A stretch of 64,000 nucleotides of DNA from Flavobacterium sp. YO12 (lineage in GTDB: Bacteria; Bacteroidota; Bacteroidia; Flavobacteriales; Flavobacteriaceae), in contig NZ_NRQU01000015.1 in NCBI RefSeq assembly GCF_004119495.1, forward strand, positions 18,030-82,029, in the 5' to 3' direction. Both the position numbers and the translations under genes were made by a program. How positions within the stretch are numbered: position 1 is the first letter of the stretch; each line of letters begins with the position of its first letter. The notes under the pieces are model-generated. The model searched no databases. It was not told where the DNA came from and saw only the letters and a program-made list of their open reading frames with translations. Of this stretch, positions 1 to 7,624 are shown piece after piece.

Positions 1-1
1 A

Positions 2-700
2 CTCTCAAAACAAGATAAATGGGCGCTGCAGCTTTTTGCAGGTGTGGGCAGCTCTGAAAACTATAAAAACAATAAAACTTTAGGAAACGTAAACGACTCT
101 AAACAAAGTAATTCGTACGGAGTAAAAACGCAATATAAAATCAATAAAAAATGGGCAGTCGCTTCTGGAGTTAAAATTAATGAGCTTGGTCAGAGTGTTG
201 CAAATGTTTCTTATTTAAGCGCTAAAAACAATGCGTTTTTTAGCGCAAGCGACTATTTTGCTCAAAATGCGTCAGCTCCACATATTGCAAGTGACGCAAA
301 TTATGTGCTAGTTTCTAACAGTACAAAAGAGGCTATGAAAAGTGAGAATATACAAACTGGAAATTTAGATCAAAATCTGCGCTATGTCGAAATGCCGCTA
401 GAAGTTTCTTATTCTATTTTTAGTAAAAACAAAGCGAGCATTAATTTAAATACTGGTGGATTTGTTGGTAAATTGATCTCAAACAGTGTTTCTATTGATG
501 GAAGTTCTATGGGCGAAAACGTAAATGCAAACGATTATGTATATGGTTCTACTTTGAGCAGTACAATTCAATATCGTGTTTACAAAAAAACAAATGTATT
601 TGTTGAACCCGCTGTGAATTATTATGTAAATCCATTAAACAGTCAGTCTTTCAATCAGTTTCAATGGGGCTTGAATTTCGGACTTAATGTTTCTTTTTAA
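2..700 (+). CDS. outer membrane beta-barrel protein, 5' end outside the window
   Basis: The frame is open from base 2, so the true start lies upstream and about 232 C-terminal residues are visible. The readable part begins with residues DKWALQLFAGVG, a typical first barrel strand, followed by alternating strands such as YGVKTQYKINKKWAVASGVKI. It ends in Phe (GLNFGLNVSF), the usual last residue of an outer-membrane barrel. Flavobacterial proteins of this type often form the third gene of a sigma/anti-sigma/barrel operon, but that part is outside the window, so this context is inference. Substrate and role are unknown. The frame and end are certain. Confidence 0.75.
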   Translation, partial: LSKQDKWALQLFAGVGSSENYKNNKTLGNVNDSKQSNSYGVKTQYKINKKWAVASGVKINELGQSVANVSYLSAKNNAFFSASDYFAQNASAPHIASDANYVLVSNSTKEAMKSENIQTGNLDQNLRYVEMPLEVSYSIFSKNKASINLNTGGFVGKLISNSVSIDGSSMGENVNANDYVYGSTLSSTIQYRVYKKTNVFVEPAVNYYVNPLNSQSFNQFQWGLNFGLNVSF

Positions 701-740
701 TTGCTTTACTTTGTTGTAATTTCGCGCAAAAAAGAAATTA

Positions 741-1268
741 ATGTCTTTAAATAAAAAACTCGAAGATTCTGTTTTTCTCTCTAAAAATTTAAGTATTGCC
801 AAAGAATTAGTTTATGATATCTGCGGCTTTACCTGTTCTGAACTTCAGCCAGAAACCGAGAGCCAAGATTATGAAGCTTTCGATTTTAAAATCGATAATC
901 GGCCTGTTAAATTTAGATCCGCCAAAATTACCCCGACCAAAACTGGTCAGTTTGTAACCTTATGGAAGCGCAATAAATCAGGCGTAATTGAACCTTTTGA
1001 TTATTCTGATTCTATTGATTTTGTCATAGTAAGCGTTCAAAAAGAAAATCTTTTAGGACAATTTGTTTTCCCTAAAGATGTTCTGCTTAAAAAAGGAATA
1101 TTTACTACTGAAACTAAAGAAGGGATAAGAGCCACGAGAGTTTACCCGCCTTGGGATGAAACTACCAGCAAACAAGCCCAAAAAACACAGCAATGGCAAT
1201 TGAATTATTTCTATGAAATAAGCCCAAATACTGATTTAAATACTTTTAAAAAGCTTTTTACATTATAA
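741..1268 (+). CDS. MepB-like family protein
   Basis: 175 residues resembling the MepB family, named after the third gene of the staphylococcal mepRAB multidrug-efflux locus. The conserved core is visible: YEAFDFKIDNRPVKFRSAKITPTKTGQFVTLW is split over residues 44-75, then FDYSDSIDFVIV and VFPKDVLLKKGI, and a late RVYPPWDETTSKQA. There is no signal peptide or membrane segment, so it should be cytoplasmic. The biochemical function of MepB is not established. No MepA-type pump or MarR-type regulator sits next to it here, so an efflux role should not be assumed. It starts 40 bases after the barrel gene stop. Confidence 0.8.
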   Translation: MSLNKKLEDSVFLSKNLSIAKELVYDICGFTCSELQPETESQDYEAFDFKIDNRPVKFRSAKITPTKTGQFVTLWKRNKSGVIEPFDYSDSIDFVIVSVQKENLLGQFVFPKDVLLKKGIFTTETKEGIRATRVYPPWDETTSKQAQKTQQWQLNYFYEISPNTDLNTFKKLFTL

Positions 1269-1368
1269 GACGCAATCTGGTTTCCAAGTTCTTAAAGTCT
1301 TTTTTTTATAACTTTAGACAATCTGCAATAAAATGCTGTTTCTAAACTATTAATTTAAAAGAAACTAA

Positions 1369-1578
1369 ATGAACTTTTTCAAAATCAAAACCAGCTGGTC
1401 AAATGCTGAATTCATTATCTTGAAACTTTGCATTGCCTCGGCTTACATTTTAATAGGCACTTATTTTCATGATTTTTTCAGCAATTACTACACTCCTTTA
1501 ATTCTCTTATTTGGCATTACAGTAATTTGGTCTGTTTATTTATGGCTGAGTAAAATGAAAAACAGAAACAAGGAGTAA
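1369..1578 (+). CDS. small membrane protein of unknown function
   Basis: 69 residues that I do not recognise as a named family. Two hydrophobic segments are visible, at about residues 16-33 and 42-59, separated by a short turn (YFHDFFSNYYTP). The C-terminus is basic (SKMKNRNKE), so both ends are probably cytoplasmic. It follows the MepB-like gene by 100 bases and precedes rluE by 54. The codon use resembles its neighbours and the ATG start is well placed, which supports a real gene, but function cannot be inferred. Confidence 0.6.
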   Translation: MNFFKIKTSWSNAEFIILKLCIASAYILIGTYFHDFFSNYYTPLILLFGITVIWSVYLWLSKMKNRNKE

Positions 1579-1632
1579 GGATAAACTCGAATTACTTGTA
1601 AAAACAAAACTATCTTTGCAAAAAAATAAAAC

Positions 1633-2205
1633 ATGCATCGACACTTCATTCTTTTTAAACCTTATGGTTATTTAAGTCAATTTATCTATGAATTGAAAAG
1701 AAAGAAAAAACTTTTAGGCGAATTGCATGATTTTCCAGAAGGAACTATGGCAATTGGAAGACTTGATGAAGATTCTGAAGGTTTATTGCTGCTAACAACA
1801 GACGGAAAAGTAAGCGAGCAGATAAGGAGTAAAAAAGTCGATAAAGAATATTATGTTCAGGTAGATGGCATTATTACCCCTGAAGCAATTGAACAATTAC
1901 AGAAAGGTGTAGAAATAGGTTTTGATGGCGGAAAATACAAAACAAAACCCTGCTCTGCTTTTATTGTAACTGAAATTCCTGATTTTGGACCTCGAGCAAA
2001 AAAAATCCGAGATGAACGCCACGGACCAACTTCTTGGGCATCAATTACCGTGAATGAAGGAAAATTTCGTCAGGTTAGAAAAATGACTGCTGCCGTTGGA
2101 TTTCCTACTTTACGCTTAGTTCGCGTTAGAATAGGAAATGTATATTTGCAAAACCTAAAAGCTGGAGAAGTTCTTGAGGTTTCTGATTTTAAATTAGATA
2201 ATTAA
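1633..2205 (+). CDS. rluE: 23S rRNA pseudouridine synthase, RluE-like
   Basis: 190 residues of the RsuA/RluB/E/F family. The enzyme isomerises a uridine in 23S rRNA (U2457 in E. coli for RluE). The catalytic motif GRLDEDSEGLLLLTTDG is at about residues 42-58, with the nucleophilic Asp in RLDEDSEG. The N-terminal HFILFKPYGYLSQF and C-terminal EGKFRQVRKM motifs also fit. There is no N-terminal S4 domain, which matches RluE rather than RluB or RluF. A TATCTTTG -7-like box at 1611-1618 lies just upstream. The last codons fall inside a dispersed AT-rich repeat (2191-2229). Confidence 0.9.
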   Translation: MHRHFILFKPYGYLSQFIYELKRKKKLLGELHDFPEGTMAIGRLDEDSEGLLLLTTDGKVSEQIRSKKVDKEYYVQVDGIITPEAIEQLQKGVEIGFDGGKYKTKPCSAFIVTEIPDFGPRAKKIRDERHGPTSWASITVNEGKFRQVRKMTAAVGFPTLRLVRVRIGNVYLQNLKAGEVLEVSDFKLDN

Positions 2206-2262
2206 GGTAATTTGAAAATTAGATAATTCTCAAATTAACGATTAACCGAATAAACAAATAAA
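2191..2262. repeat. two AT-rich dispersed repeat units after rluE
   Basis: The stretch TTAGATAATTAAGG..TTTGAAAATTAGATAATT at 2191-2229 reappears, reverse-complemented, at 33573-33608 after the GlmU-like gene. The next stretch, around AACGATTAACCGAATAAAC (2236-2254), reappears reverse-complemented at about 32869-32897 upstream of the ABC-F gene. Both are copies of interspersed intergenic sequence. The first copy supplies the last codons and stop of rluE. Confidence 0.55.
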
Positions 2263-2267
2263 CGATA

Positions 2268-2723
2268 ATGCTAAACGTAGTTCTTGTAGAACCAGAAATA
2301 CCAAATAATACTGGAAATATTGGAAGATTGTGTGTAGGAACCGAAAGTAGACTGCACTTAATTCATCCTTTCGGATTTGTAATAAACGATAAAAATCTAA
2401 AACGTTCTGGTTTGGATTATTGGGTTCATCTTGACGTAACTGAATACCAAAATATAGAAGAATGGATCAAGCAGATTCCAGATCAATCACGTGTTTTTTT
2501 GATGAGCTCTCATGCTGAAAAATCGTATTTAGAAACAGATTTTCAAGATGGGGATTGGCTGGTTTTTGGCAAAGAAAGCGTTGGATTAAGCAAAGAAGTT
2601 TTAGCTCGTTTCGAAAACCATTTAACAATTCCAATGTCAAAACTAATTCGCAGCTTTAACATTGCAAATTCTGTTGCTTTTGTGGTTGGTGAAGCTAAAA
2701 GACAGATTGGGTTAAAAGTTTAA
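2268..2723 (+). CDS. trmL: tRNA (cytidine(34)-2'-O)-methyltransferase TrmL
   Basis: 151 residues, the full length of the single-domain SPOUT methyltransferase TrmL (YibK). It methylates the ribose of the wobble nucleotide C34/U34 in tRNA-Leu using S-adenosylmethionine. Visible motifs are the N-terminal EPEIPNNTGNIGRLC (residues 8-22), VFGKESVGL near residue 105, and the trefoil-knot motif IPMSKLIRSFNIANSVAF near residues 121-138. The protein is cytosolic and probably a dimer. It follows rluE by 62 bases, giving two RNA-modification genes in a row. Confidence 0.93.
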   Translation: MLNVVLVEPEIPNNTGNIGRLCVGTESRLHLIHPFGFVINDKNLKRSGLDYWVHLDVTEYQNIEEWIKQIPDQSRVFLMSSHAEKSYLETDFQDGDWLVFGKESVGLSKEVLARFENHLTIPMSKLIRSFNIANSVAFVVGEAKRQIGLKV

Positions 2724-2746
2724 ATTAATTAAATATTTTCATCATA

Positions 2747-2810
2747 AGCTCCAGAGGAGCGTAATATTTATAGTCTAAAATTAAACCATCATGTAAGCTC
2801 CAGAGGAGCT
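2747..2810. repeat. two copies of a short palindromic intergenic repeat
   Basis: AGCTCCAGAGGAGC occurs at 2747-2760 and AGCTCCAGAGGAGCT at 2796-2810. Each is a small hairpin (AGCTCC, AGA loop, GGAGCT) and the copies are 49 bases apart. The rest of 2724-2921 has no gene. This is similar to REP-like elements of Bacteroidota, but no REP-associated transposase is in the window. Confidence 0.6.
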
Positions 2811-2921
2811 ATATATTTTGACCCTATTGGGCTAGTTTTACTAAATGTGATTTAACATTTCTATAAATATAACGTCGCGCTGGGACTTGAATTTCGCACA
2901 GCAAAGCTTCTAAAAATATCT

Positions 2922-3698
2922 CTAAGTAATCACAAACTTTCCTTTTTCGGCATCAAAAACAATATGTTCATCTTTGAACAAAGTGGCAAAATTTCCGTTT
3001 GAAATCAAATTACATGGTTCATCCTGAACAACACTTTCTGGAGTCATAATAATCATTTCGTCACTTAATTGAATTGCTAAATCAATATCGTGAGTAGAGA
3101 ATAAAATGCATTTTTGCGTTTCTTGAGTTAGTTTTTTAAGCAATTTAAATAAAGAAACTTTGTGCAATAAATCAAGATGCGTTGTAGGTTCATCTAAAAT
3201 AATCAGCGCTGTATCCTGCGCTAAAGCTCTGGCGATTAAAACCTTTTGCAATTGACCATCGCTTATTTCAAAATGTTTTTTTTGAGCCAAATGCTCGATT
3301 TGTGTCAGCACCATTGCTTCTTGAACCTTTTCAATATCAGTTTCAGTTAAAGAATCAACCCAATTGGTATACGGTTGTCGGCCTAATGCAACCAATTCAA
3401 AAACAGTAAGATTACTTGGCGGCAGTTTTTCGGTTAAAACCAAACTTAGATTTTGAGCCAAGTCTAACGGTTTATAGGTATTGATATTTTTATCATTCAA
3501 AAACACTGTTCCCAACAAAGGCTGCTGAATTCCTGTAATAGTTCGCAGCAAAGTCGATTTCCCAATTCCGTTTGCACCAATCAACGAAATAAGTTTCCCA
3601 GAAGTTAAATTCAAATTCAAATTTTCGGCAATAGTCACAGTTGCTTTCTTGGCTTTATATCCAATACTTAAATTTGAAGTTTTTAAAATACTTGTCAT
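2922..3698 (-). CDS. ABC transporter ATP-binding protein, B12/iron-chelate type
   Basis: 258 residues from the chosen ATG at 3698. An ATG 17 codons upstream is in frame, but the intervening codons come from a repeat arm and carry no conserved sequence. The Walker A motif GANGIGKST, signature region ISDGQLQKVLIARALAQD, Walker B LIILDEPTTHLD and switch FSTHDID are present. The signature is ISDGQ where LSGGQ is usual, a tolerated variant in the FecE/BtuD class. It would power the permease encoded at 4281-5309. Cobalamin as substrate is inferred from the cob and btuB genes nearby. A GxxExxY gene separates it from the permease. Confidence 0.85.
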   Translation of the reverse strand: MTSILKTSNLSIGYKAKKATVTIAENLNLNLTSGKLISLIGANGIGKSTLLRTITGIQQPLLGTVFLNDKNINTYKPLDLAQNLSLVLTEKLPPSNLTVFELVALGRQPYTNWVDSLTETDIEKVQEAMVLTQIEHLAQKKHFEISDGQLQKVLIARALAQDTALIILDEPTTHLDLLHKVSLFKLLKKLTQETQKCILFSTHDIDLAIQLSDEMIIMTPESVVQDEPCNLISNGNFATLFKDEHIVFDAEKGKFVIT

Positions 3699-3707
3699 TA
3701 TTGTGCA

Positions 3708-3731
3708 TTTTTTAAACACATAGAAACATAG
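3708..3731. repeat. left arm of a 24-bp perfect inverted repeat
   Basis: T6 followed by AAACACATAGAAACATAG. Its exact reverse complement is at 4229-4252. The two arms enclose the GxxExxY gene, and the unit spans 545 bp. I see no target-site duplication outside the arms. Confidence 0.85.
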
Positions 3732-3792
3732 GTTTCTTTGTCTAATCAAAAAGGCGTTTAAAATTTACTCGTAAATTAAACATAGCCACACT

Positions 3793-4206
3793 CTAATATT
3801 TAGGCAGTGATCTAAAATATTCATTTACAAAAGTTCTTTGGCCTTCTTTAAAAATATTAAAACAATTAAAATTAATTAAAATTCCCTTTGGTGCTTTTAA
3901 AAGCTTCATGTAAGTTAAAAGTTGTGCTTGATGTATTGAATTTATTTCAGAAACAGTTTTCAATTCTACTACCAAGCAATTTTCAACAAATAAATCACAT
4001 CTAAAATCTGTAATTAACTCTTTCCCTTTATATAATATTGGAACTTTCATCTCTGTGAAAAAATTTAATTTTCTTTGTGAAAGTTCTTCTTTTAGACATT
4101 GATGATAGACATTTTCAAGCAATCCTTTTCCAATAATTTTATGGACTTCAATTGAAGCTCCTAAAACTTCATAAGTTAATTCATCTAAATATTTTTGCGT
4201 AATCAT
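3793..4206 (-). CDS. GxxExxY family protein
   Basis: 137 residues with the defining motif GLLENVY at about residues 29-35, preceded by GASIEVHKIIGKG. The later segment KELITDFRCDLFVENCLVVELKTV contains an acidic D..E.K pattern like PD-(D/E)XK nucleases, and IHQAQLLTYMKLL follows. The family is common and often multi-copy in Bacteroidota and its biochemical role is not established; nuclease activity is inference. It lies between the permease and ATPase genes of one transporter, in the same direction, bracketed by a 24-bp inverted repeat. This suggests insertion into an existing operon. Confidence 0.88.
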   Translation of the reverse strand: MITQKYLDELTYEVLGASIEVHKIIGKGLLENVYHQCLKEELSQRKLNFFTEMKVPILYKGKELITDFRCDLFVENCLVVELKTVSEINSIHQAQLLTYMKLLKAPKGILINFNCFNIFKEGQRTFVNEYFRSLPKY

Positions 4207-4228
4207 TATTTTTTAATTGAAATAAAAA

Positions 4229-4252
4229 CTATGTTTCTATGTGTTTAAAAAA
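4229..4252. repeat. right arm of the 24-bp perfect inverted repeat
   Basis: CTATGTTTCTATGTGTTT followed by A6, the exact reverse complement of 3708-3731. It sits 23 bases upstream of the GxxExxY start and 29 bases from the permease stop. Confidence 0.85.
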
Positions 4253-4280
4253 CTAATATACGGATTAAAAATGTAAGTTT

Positions 4281-5309
4281 TTACTGAAAATTTCTTTTTC
4301 GCATTAACAACCAAATTACGACCGGCGCACCAATAATTGATGTAATTGCATTAATTGGTAATGTTACCTCTAATCCTGGCATCTGCGATGCCATATCGCA
4401 AAACAACATAATTATACCTCCAAAAAAAAACGTACTCCAATATAAAACAGTATGATTACTAGTTTGAAATGTCAGTTTTGCAATATGCGGAACAGCCAAA
4501 CCTATAAAGGCAATAGGTCCTGCAAAAGCGGTAACACTTCCTGCCAAAATACTTGTTGCAAGAATAATTATTAATCGTGCTCTCTTATAATTTAAACCCA
4601 TACTTTTAGCATAATTCTCTCCTAAAAGCAATGCATTTAAAGGCTTGATGCTTCCTGCACTTAAAAGCAATCCAAAACCAATACAAACCGCCAGAATAAT
4701 AATCGATGTCCAAGAAAGATTTCCGAGACTTCCTAAAGACCAAAAGGTAAACTTCTGCAATTGTTCAGCTGAACTAAAATAAGTTAAAACCCCAACAATG
4801 GCACTTGTAAAACTGGCAAACATAAGTCCAACAATTAAAATTGCCATTGTATTTCGCAATCTTTGTGCAACCAGTAAAACTAAAAGCAAAACTGAAACAC
4901 TTCCTAAAGTAGATGCCAGTACAATTCCATACGGAGACAACAAAACTGAGCTTAAAAAAGACGGTAATATTGCTGCACCTAAAATTACAATTGCTACTGC
5001 CAAAATTGCTCCAGAACTCAGTCCTAATACATCTGGTCCTGCCAGCGGATTTCTAAACAAGGTCTGCATCAGCAAACCACTTATAGACAACCCAACTCCA
5101 ACCAAAATAGCTGTAATTGCTTTTGGCAGACGGTAATTAATAATAATATATTCCCAGGTTGATTTACTTGCCTGCCCTCCAGTTAAACTGCTGCAGACTT
5201 CTTTGAACGGAATTGTAACAGATCCTAAACTAATGTCTAGGAAAAACATAAACAAAAGTGCTAAACCAAGTATGGAAAACAGAGTTATATTTCGTGTTTT
5301 ATTTATCAA
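4281..5309 (-). CDS. FecCD/BtuC family ABC transporter permease
   Basis: 342 residues, the normal length for FecCD/BtuC permeases, with about ten hydrophobic segments. Family motifs are visible: YRLPKAITAILVGVGLSISG (residues 59-78), FRNPLAGPDVLG (88-99), FAGPIAFIGLAVPHIAK (about 261-277) and a late LPINAITSIIGAPVVIWLL. It forms the inner-membrane channel for a cobalamin or siderophore importer. The start is 6 bases after the stop of the binding-protein gene, so the two are co-transcribed. The partner ATPase at 2922-3698 is displaced by the GxxExxY insertion. Confidence 0.9.
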   Translation of the reverse strand: MINKTRNITLFSILGLALLFMFFLDISLGSVTIPFKEVCSSLTGGQASKSTWEYIIINYRLPKAITAILVGVGLSISGLLMQTLFRNPLAGPDVLGLSSGAILAVAIVILGAAILPSFLSSVLLSPYGIVLASTLGSVSVLLLVLLVAQRLRNTMAILIVGLMFASFTSAIVGVLTYFSSAEQLQKFTFWSLGSLGNLSWTSIIILAVCIGFGLLLSAGSIKPLNALLLGENYAKSMGLNYKRARLIIILATSILAGSVTAFAGPIAFIGLAVPHIAKLTFQTSNHTVLYWSTFFFGGIIMLFCDMASQMPGLEVTLPINAITSIIGAPVVIWLLMRKRNFQ

Positions 5310-5315
5310 TTGACC

Positions 5316-6458
5316 TTAGTTTAATTTAGATGCAAAAGTAAACTCATAACTTGGCAATAAATCAGGATGAAAAATTTTGATATAATCTTTTAAGACTAAA
5401 TCTGGACGGCTCGGAGCCAATTCATAATAAACCGTTCCACCTGTTGCTCCAAATTTACCTTCGAATGAATACACATTTTTATTTTTAAAAGCGTCAAACT
5501 GACTGTAATGCGGATTTGTTTTTGCTATTTCATCTAAGCTTTTAAAAGATCCTGAAGCGATCCAAAAATCAGCTGTTTTAGCTTTTACTAATATCTTTTC
5601 AAAAGACAAACCTTCGCTTCCGGTTCCTTTTAAATCTGACCATAAATAATTGGCATGAGCATCTTTCATAAATTGGGCAACCCAGCTGTTTCCTTTGGCC
5701 ACATACCAAACATCTTCGTACATCGAACCGTACAAAACTGTTGCAGATGCAGGTTTATCTGCTACCAATTTTTTAGCTTGATTATAGCTCTCTACAATTT
5801 TATCAAACAATTCTTTGGCTTTTTCTTCTTTACCAAACAAAGCTCCGTACAACTTAATCCATTCTGCTTTTCCAAGTGGAGATTGTTCCATCCAATCTGC
5901 TTGAATAAAAACATTTAAGCCGCTTTTCTTTAAATTATCCAACATCGGATTATTGTTATCTACTCCAAACGTTACGATCAAATTTGGTGCTAATTCGATT
6001 AACTTTTCAATATTTAATTTTTCATTTTGACCTACATTTTTTACTGAACCTTTATCGATTAAAGCTCGTGTTTTTTCTGACGAAACATAATCTGTGTGTG
6101 GAAAACCAACCAGTTTATTTTCAACCTCAAGCATCTCTAAAAATGGTACATTAGTAGTTGACGTAACCACAATGGACTCTAAAGGCACTTTTATAGTTGT
6201 ATAAGTTGCCAAACTATCCGGAACCTTTGCATCTTTTTCTTTTAAAATGTATTTGAAATTTTTATTAGCATCAGGCCACGGTTCCATAACCGTAACAACT
6301 GAATATCCATCATATTTAATGATCGAAAGCCCTGAAGCAAACTCAATACTATTTTTTGCACTTTCAGATTTTGCAACCTCAACTGTTTCAGACTTCTTAC
6401 ATCCTGTAAGGATAAAAAAAGAGAAAATAAAAATTAACTTAGGGAATAAATATTTCAT
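5316..6458 (-). CDS. B12/iron-chelate ABC transporter substrate-binding lipoprotein
   Basis: 380 residues with a lipoprotein signal ending FILTGC (Cys20), so it should be anchored by lipid. The body matches helical-backbone periplasmic binding proteins: VVTSTTNVPFLEMLEVENKLVGFP and ELAPNLIVTFGV are typical of the BtuF/FecB class. It is longer than E. coli BtuF (about 270 residues). It is the first gene of the minus-strand operon and delivers ligand to the permease at 4281. A minus-strand -7 box TACCTTTG at 6480-6487 lies upstream. Cobalamin specificity is inferred from the adjacent cob cluster; a siderophore cannot be excluded. Confidence 0.85.
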   Translation of the reverse strand: MKYLFPKLIFIFSFFILTGCKKSETVEVAKSESAKNSIEFASGLSIIKYDGYSVVTVMEPWPDANKNFKYILKEKDAKVPDSLATYTTIKVPLESIVVTSTTNVPFLEMLEVENKLVGFPHTDYVSSEKTRALIDKGSVKNVGQNEKLNIEKLIELAPNLIVTFGVDNNNPMLDNLKKSGLNVFIQADWMEQSPLGKAEWIKLYGALFGKEEKAKELFDKIVESYNQAKKLVADKPASATVLYGSMYEDVWYVAKGNSWVAQFMKDAHANYLWSDLKGTGSEGLSFEKILVKAKTADFWIASGSFKSLDEIAKTNPHYSQFDAFKNKNVYSFEGKFGATGGTVYYELAPSRPDLVLKDYIKIFHPDLLPSYEFTFASKLN

Positions 6459-6553
6459 GTTTTACGTTTTGGATAGGAACAAAGGTAAACCATTTTCTAT
6501 TTTTTTTGTTTATTTTTATTCCTACAAAATTCAACAAACTGTATCTTTACACT

Positions 6554-6916
6554 ATGAATACCACAAAAACAAAAGTTTGCTCGAGCTGTGAAACTCAATT
6601 CAGCTGTGGAGATATTTCGGTTGAAAACAAGTGCTGGTGCAATGATTTCCCCCCTATTTTCAATCTTTCTGAAGGAGGAGATTGTCTATGCCCAGTTTGT
6701 TTTAAAGAAGCATGCGAAGATAAAATCGACGCTTATATTGAAACATTGACTCCTGAAAGAGCACTTAAAAATAAAGCTGCAACCCTGCCTAAAACAGAAA
6801 ACCTAATTGAAGGTATCGATTATTATATCGAAGATGGAAATTATGTTTTCAAACCTTGGTTTCATCTCAAAAGAGGAAGCTGTTGCGGAAACGACTGCAG
6901 ACACTGCCCCTATTAA
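6554..6916 (+). CDS. cysteine-rich CWC / DUF5522 protein
   Basis: 120 residues from ATG 6554; an earlier in-frame ATG would add 16 unconserved residues. The N-terminal half carries CSSC, FSCG, KCWC and CLCPVCF, a probable metal-binding Cys-rich CWC domain. The C-terminal half ends GSCCGNDCRHCPY, the hallmark of DUF5522. The two domains are fused. No function is established; zinc or iron-sulfur binding is inference from the paired cysteines. It is the first plus-strand gene before cobU (72-base gap) and divergent from the importer operon, so it may be transcribed with the cob genes. Confidence 0.8.
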   Translation: MNTTKTKVCSSCETQFSCGDISVENKCWCNDFPPIFNLSEGGDCLCPVCFKEACEDKIDAYIETLTPERALKNKAATLPKTENLIEGIDYYIEDGNYVFKPWFHLKRGSCCGNDCRHCPY

Positions 6917-6988
6917 AAGTTTTGAATTATGAATTGCTAAATAACTTACAACCATAACTCACAACTCATAACTCCTAACTAACAAAAA

Positions 6989-7498
6989 ATGATTTACTTG
7001 ATAACCGGCGGCGAACGCTCAGGAAAAAGCGGATATGCCCAATCTCTGGCTTTACAACTTACAAACAATCCTATTTATGTGGCTACAGCCCGAAAATGGG
7101 ATTCAGATTTTCAAAATCGGATAGACCGCCATCAAAAGGATCGTGACGAACGATGGACTAATCTTGAAGAAGAAAAATACTTAAGTAAAATTGATTTTTC
7201 GGGTAAAGTTGCTCTAATTGACTGCGTAACACTTTGGCTGACCAATTTTTTTGTAGATCATAAAAATGATGTCGATTTAAGTTTAGAAGAAGCTAAAAAA
7301 GAATTTCTTTCGTTAGCCGAACAAAAAAACACATCGCTTATTATTGTAACTAACGAGATCGGAATGGGCGTTCATGCTTCTACCGAAATTGGACGAAAAT
7401 TTACGGAACTGCAAGGCTGGATGAATCAATTTTTGGCATCTAAAGCTGATGAAGTTATTTTAATGGTTTCTGGAATCCCTGTCAAAATCAAAGGATAA
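6989..7498 (+). CDS. cobU: adenosylcobinamide kinase / guanylyltransferase CobU
   Basis: 169 residues. The bifunctional enzyme phosphorylates adenosylcobinamide and then transfers GMP to give AdoCbi-GDP. The P-loop GGERSGKS is at residues 7-14. The guanylylated His lies in DRHQKDRDERW (His48). The conserved DCVTLWLTN is near residues 76-84 and VTNEIGMGVHASTEIGRKF follows, as in the family. The length is normal. It opens the nucleotide-loop assembly cluster cobU, bluB-cobT, cobS, cobC. A hairpin-forming repeat fills the 126 bases between it and the next gene. Confidence 0.94.
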   Translation: MIYLITGGERSGKSGYAQSLALQLTNNPIYVATARKWDSDFQNRIDRHQKDRDERWTNLEEEKYLSKIDFSGKVALIDCVTLWLTNFFVDHKNDVDLSLEEAKKEFLSLAEQKNTSLIIVTNEIGMGVHASTEIGRKFTELQGWMNQFLASKADEVILMVSGIPVKIKG

Positions 7499-7517
7499 AA
7501 TTCTAATGCTTAAAAAG

Positions 7518-7620
7518 GAATTCCAAAATTAAAATTCCAAATTCCAACACTATACCCTACCTTTACTTATATATTCAAATTTCAGTTGTATTGGAATTTG
7601 GAGTTTAAAAACTGGAATTT
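7518..7620. repeat. inverted repeat upstream of bluB-cobT
   Basis: AAATTCCAAATTCCAA at 7532-7547 pairs with TTGGAATTTGGAGTTT at 7591-7606 (one mismatch), with further AATTCC/GGAATT pairing outside. A related unit occurs at about 22230-22260. The element ends 5 bases before the chosen start of the next gene. Confidence 0.6.
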
Positions 7621-7624
7621 AAAA

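Noticed and set aside
4798..5136. 112-codon open frame on the plus strand
   Set aside because: It lies antisense within the FecCD permease and has no family pattern; a shadow frame.
6459..6553. Second cobalamin riboswitch before the ABC importer
   Set aside because: The gap is only 95 bases and lacks the B12 box and CCACTG core.
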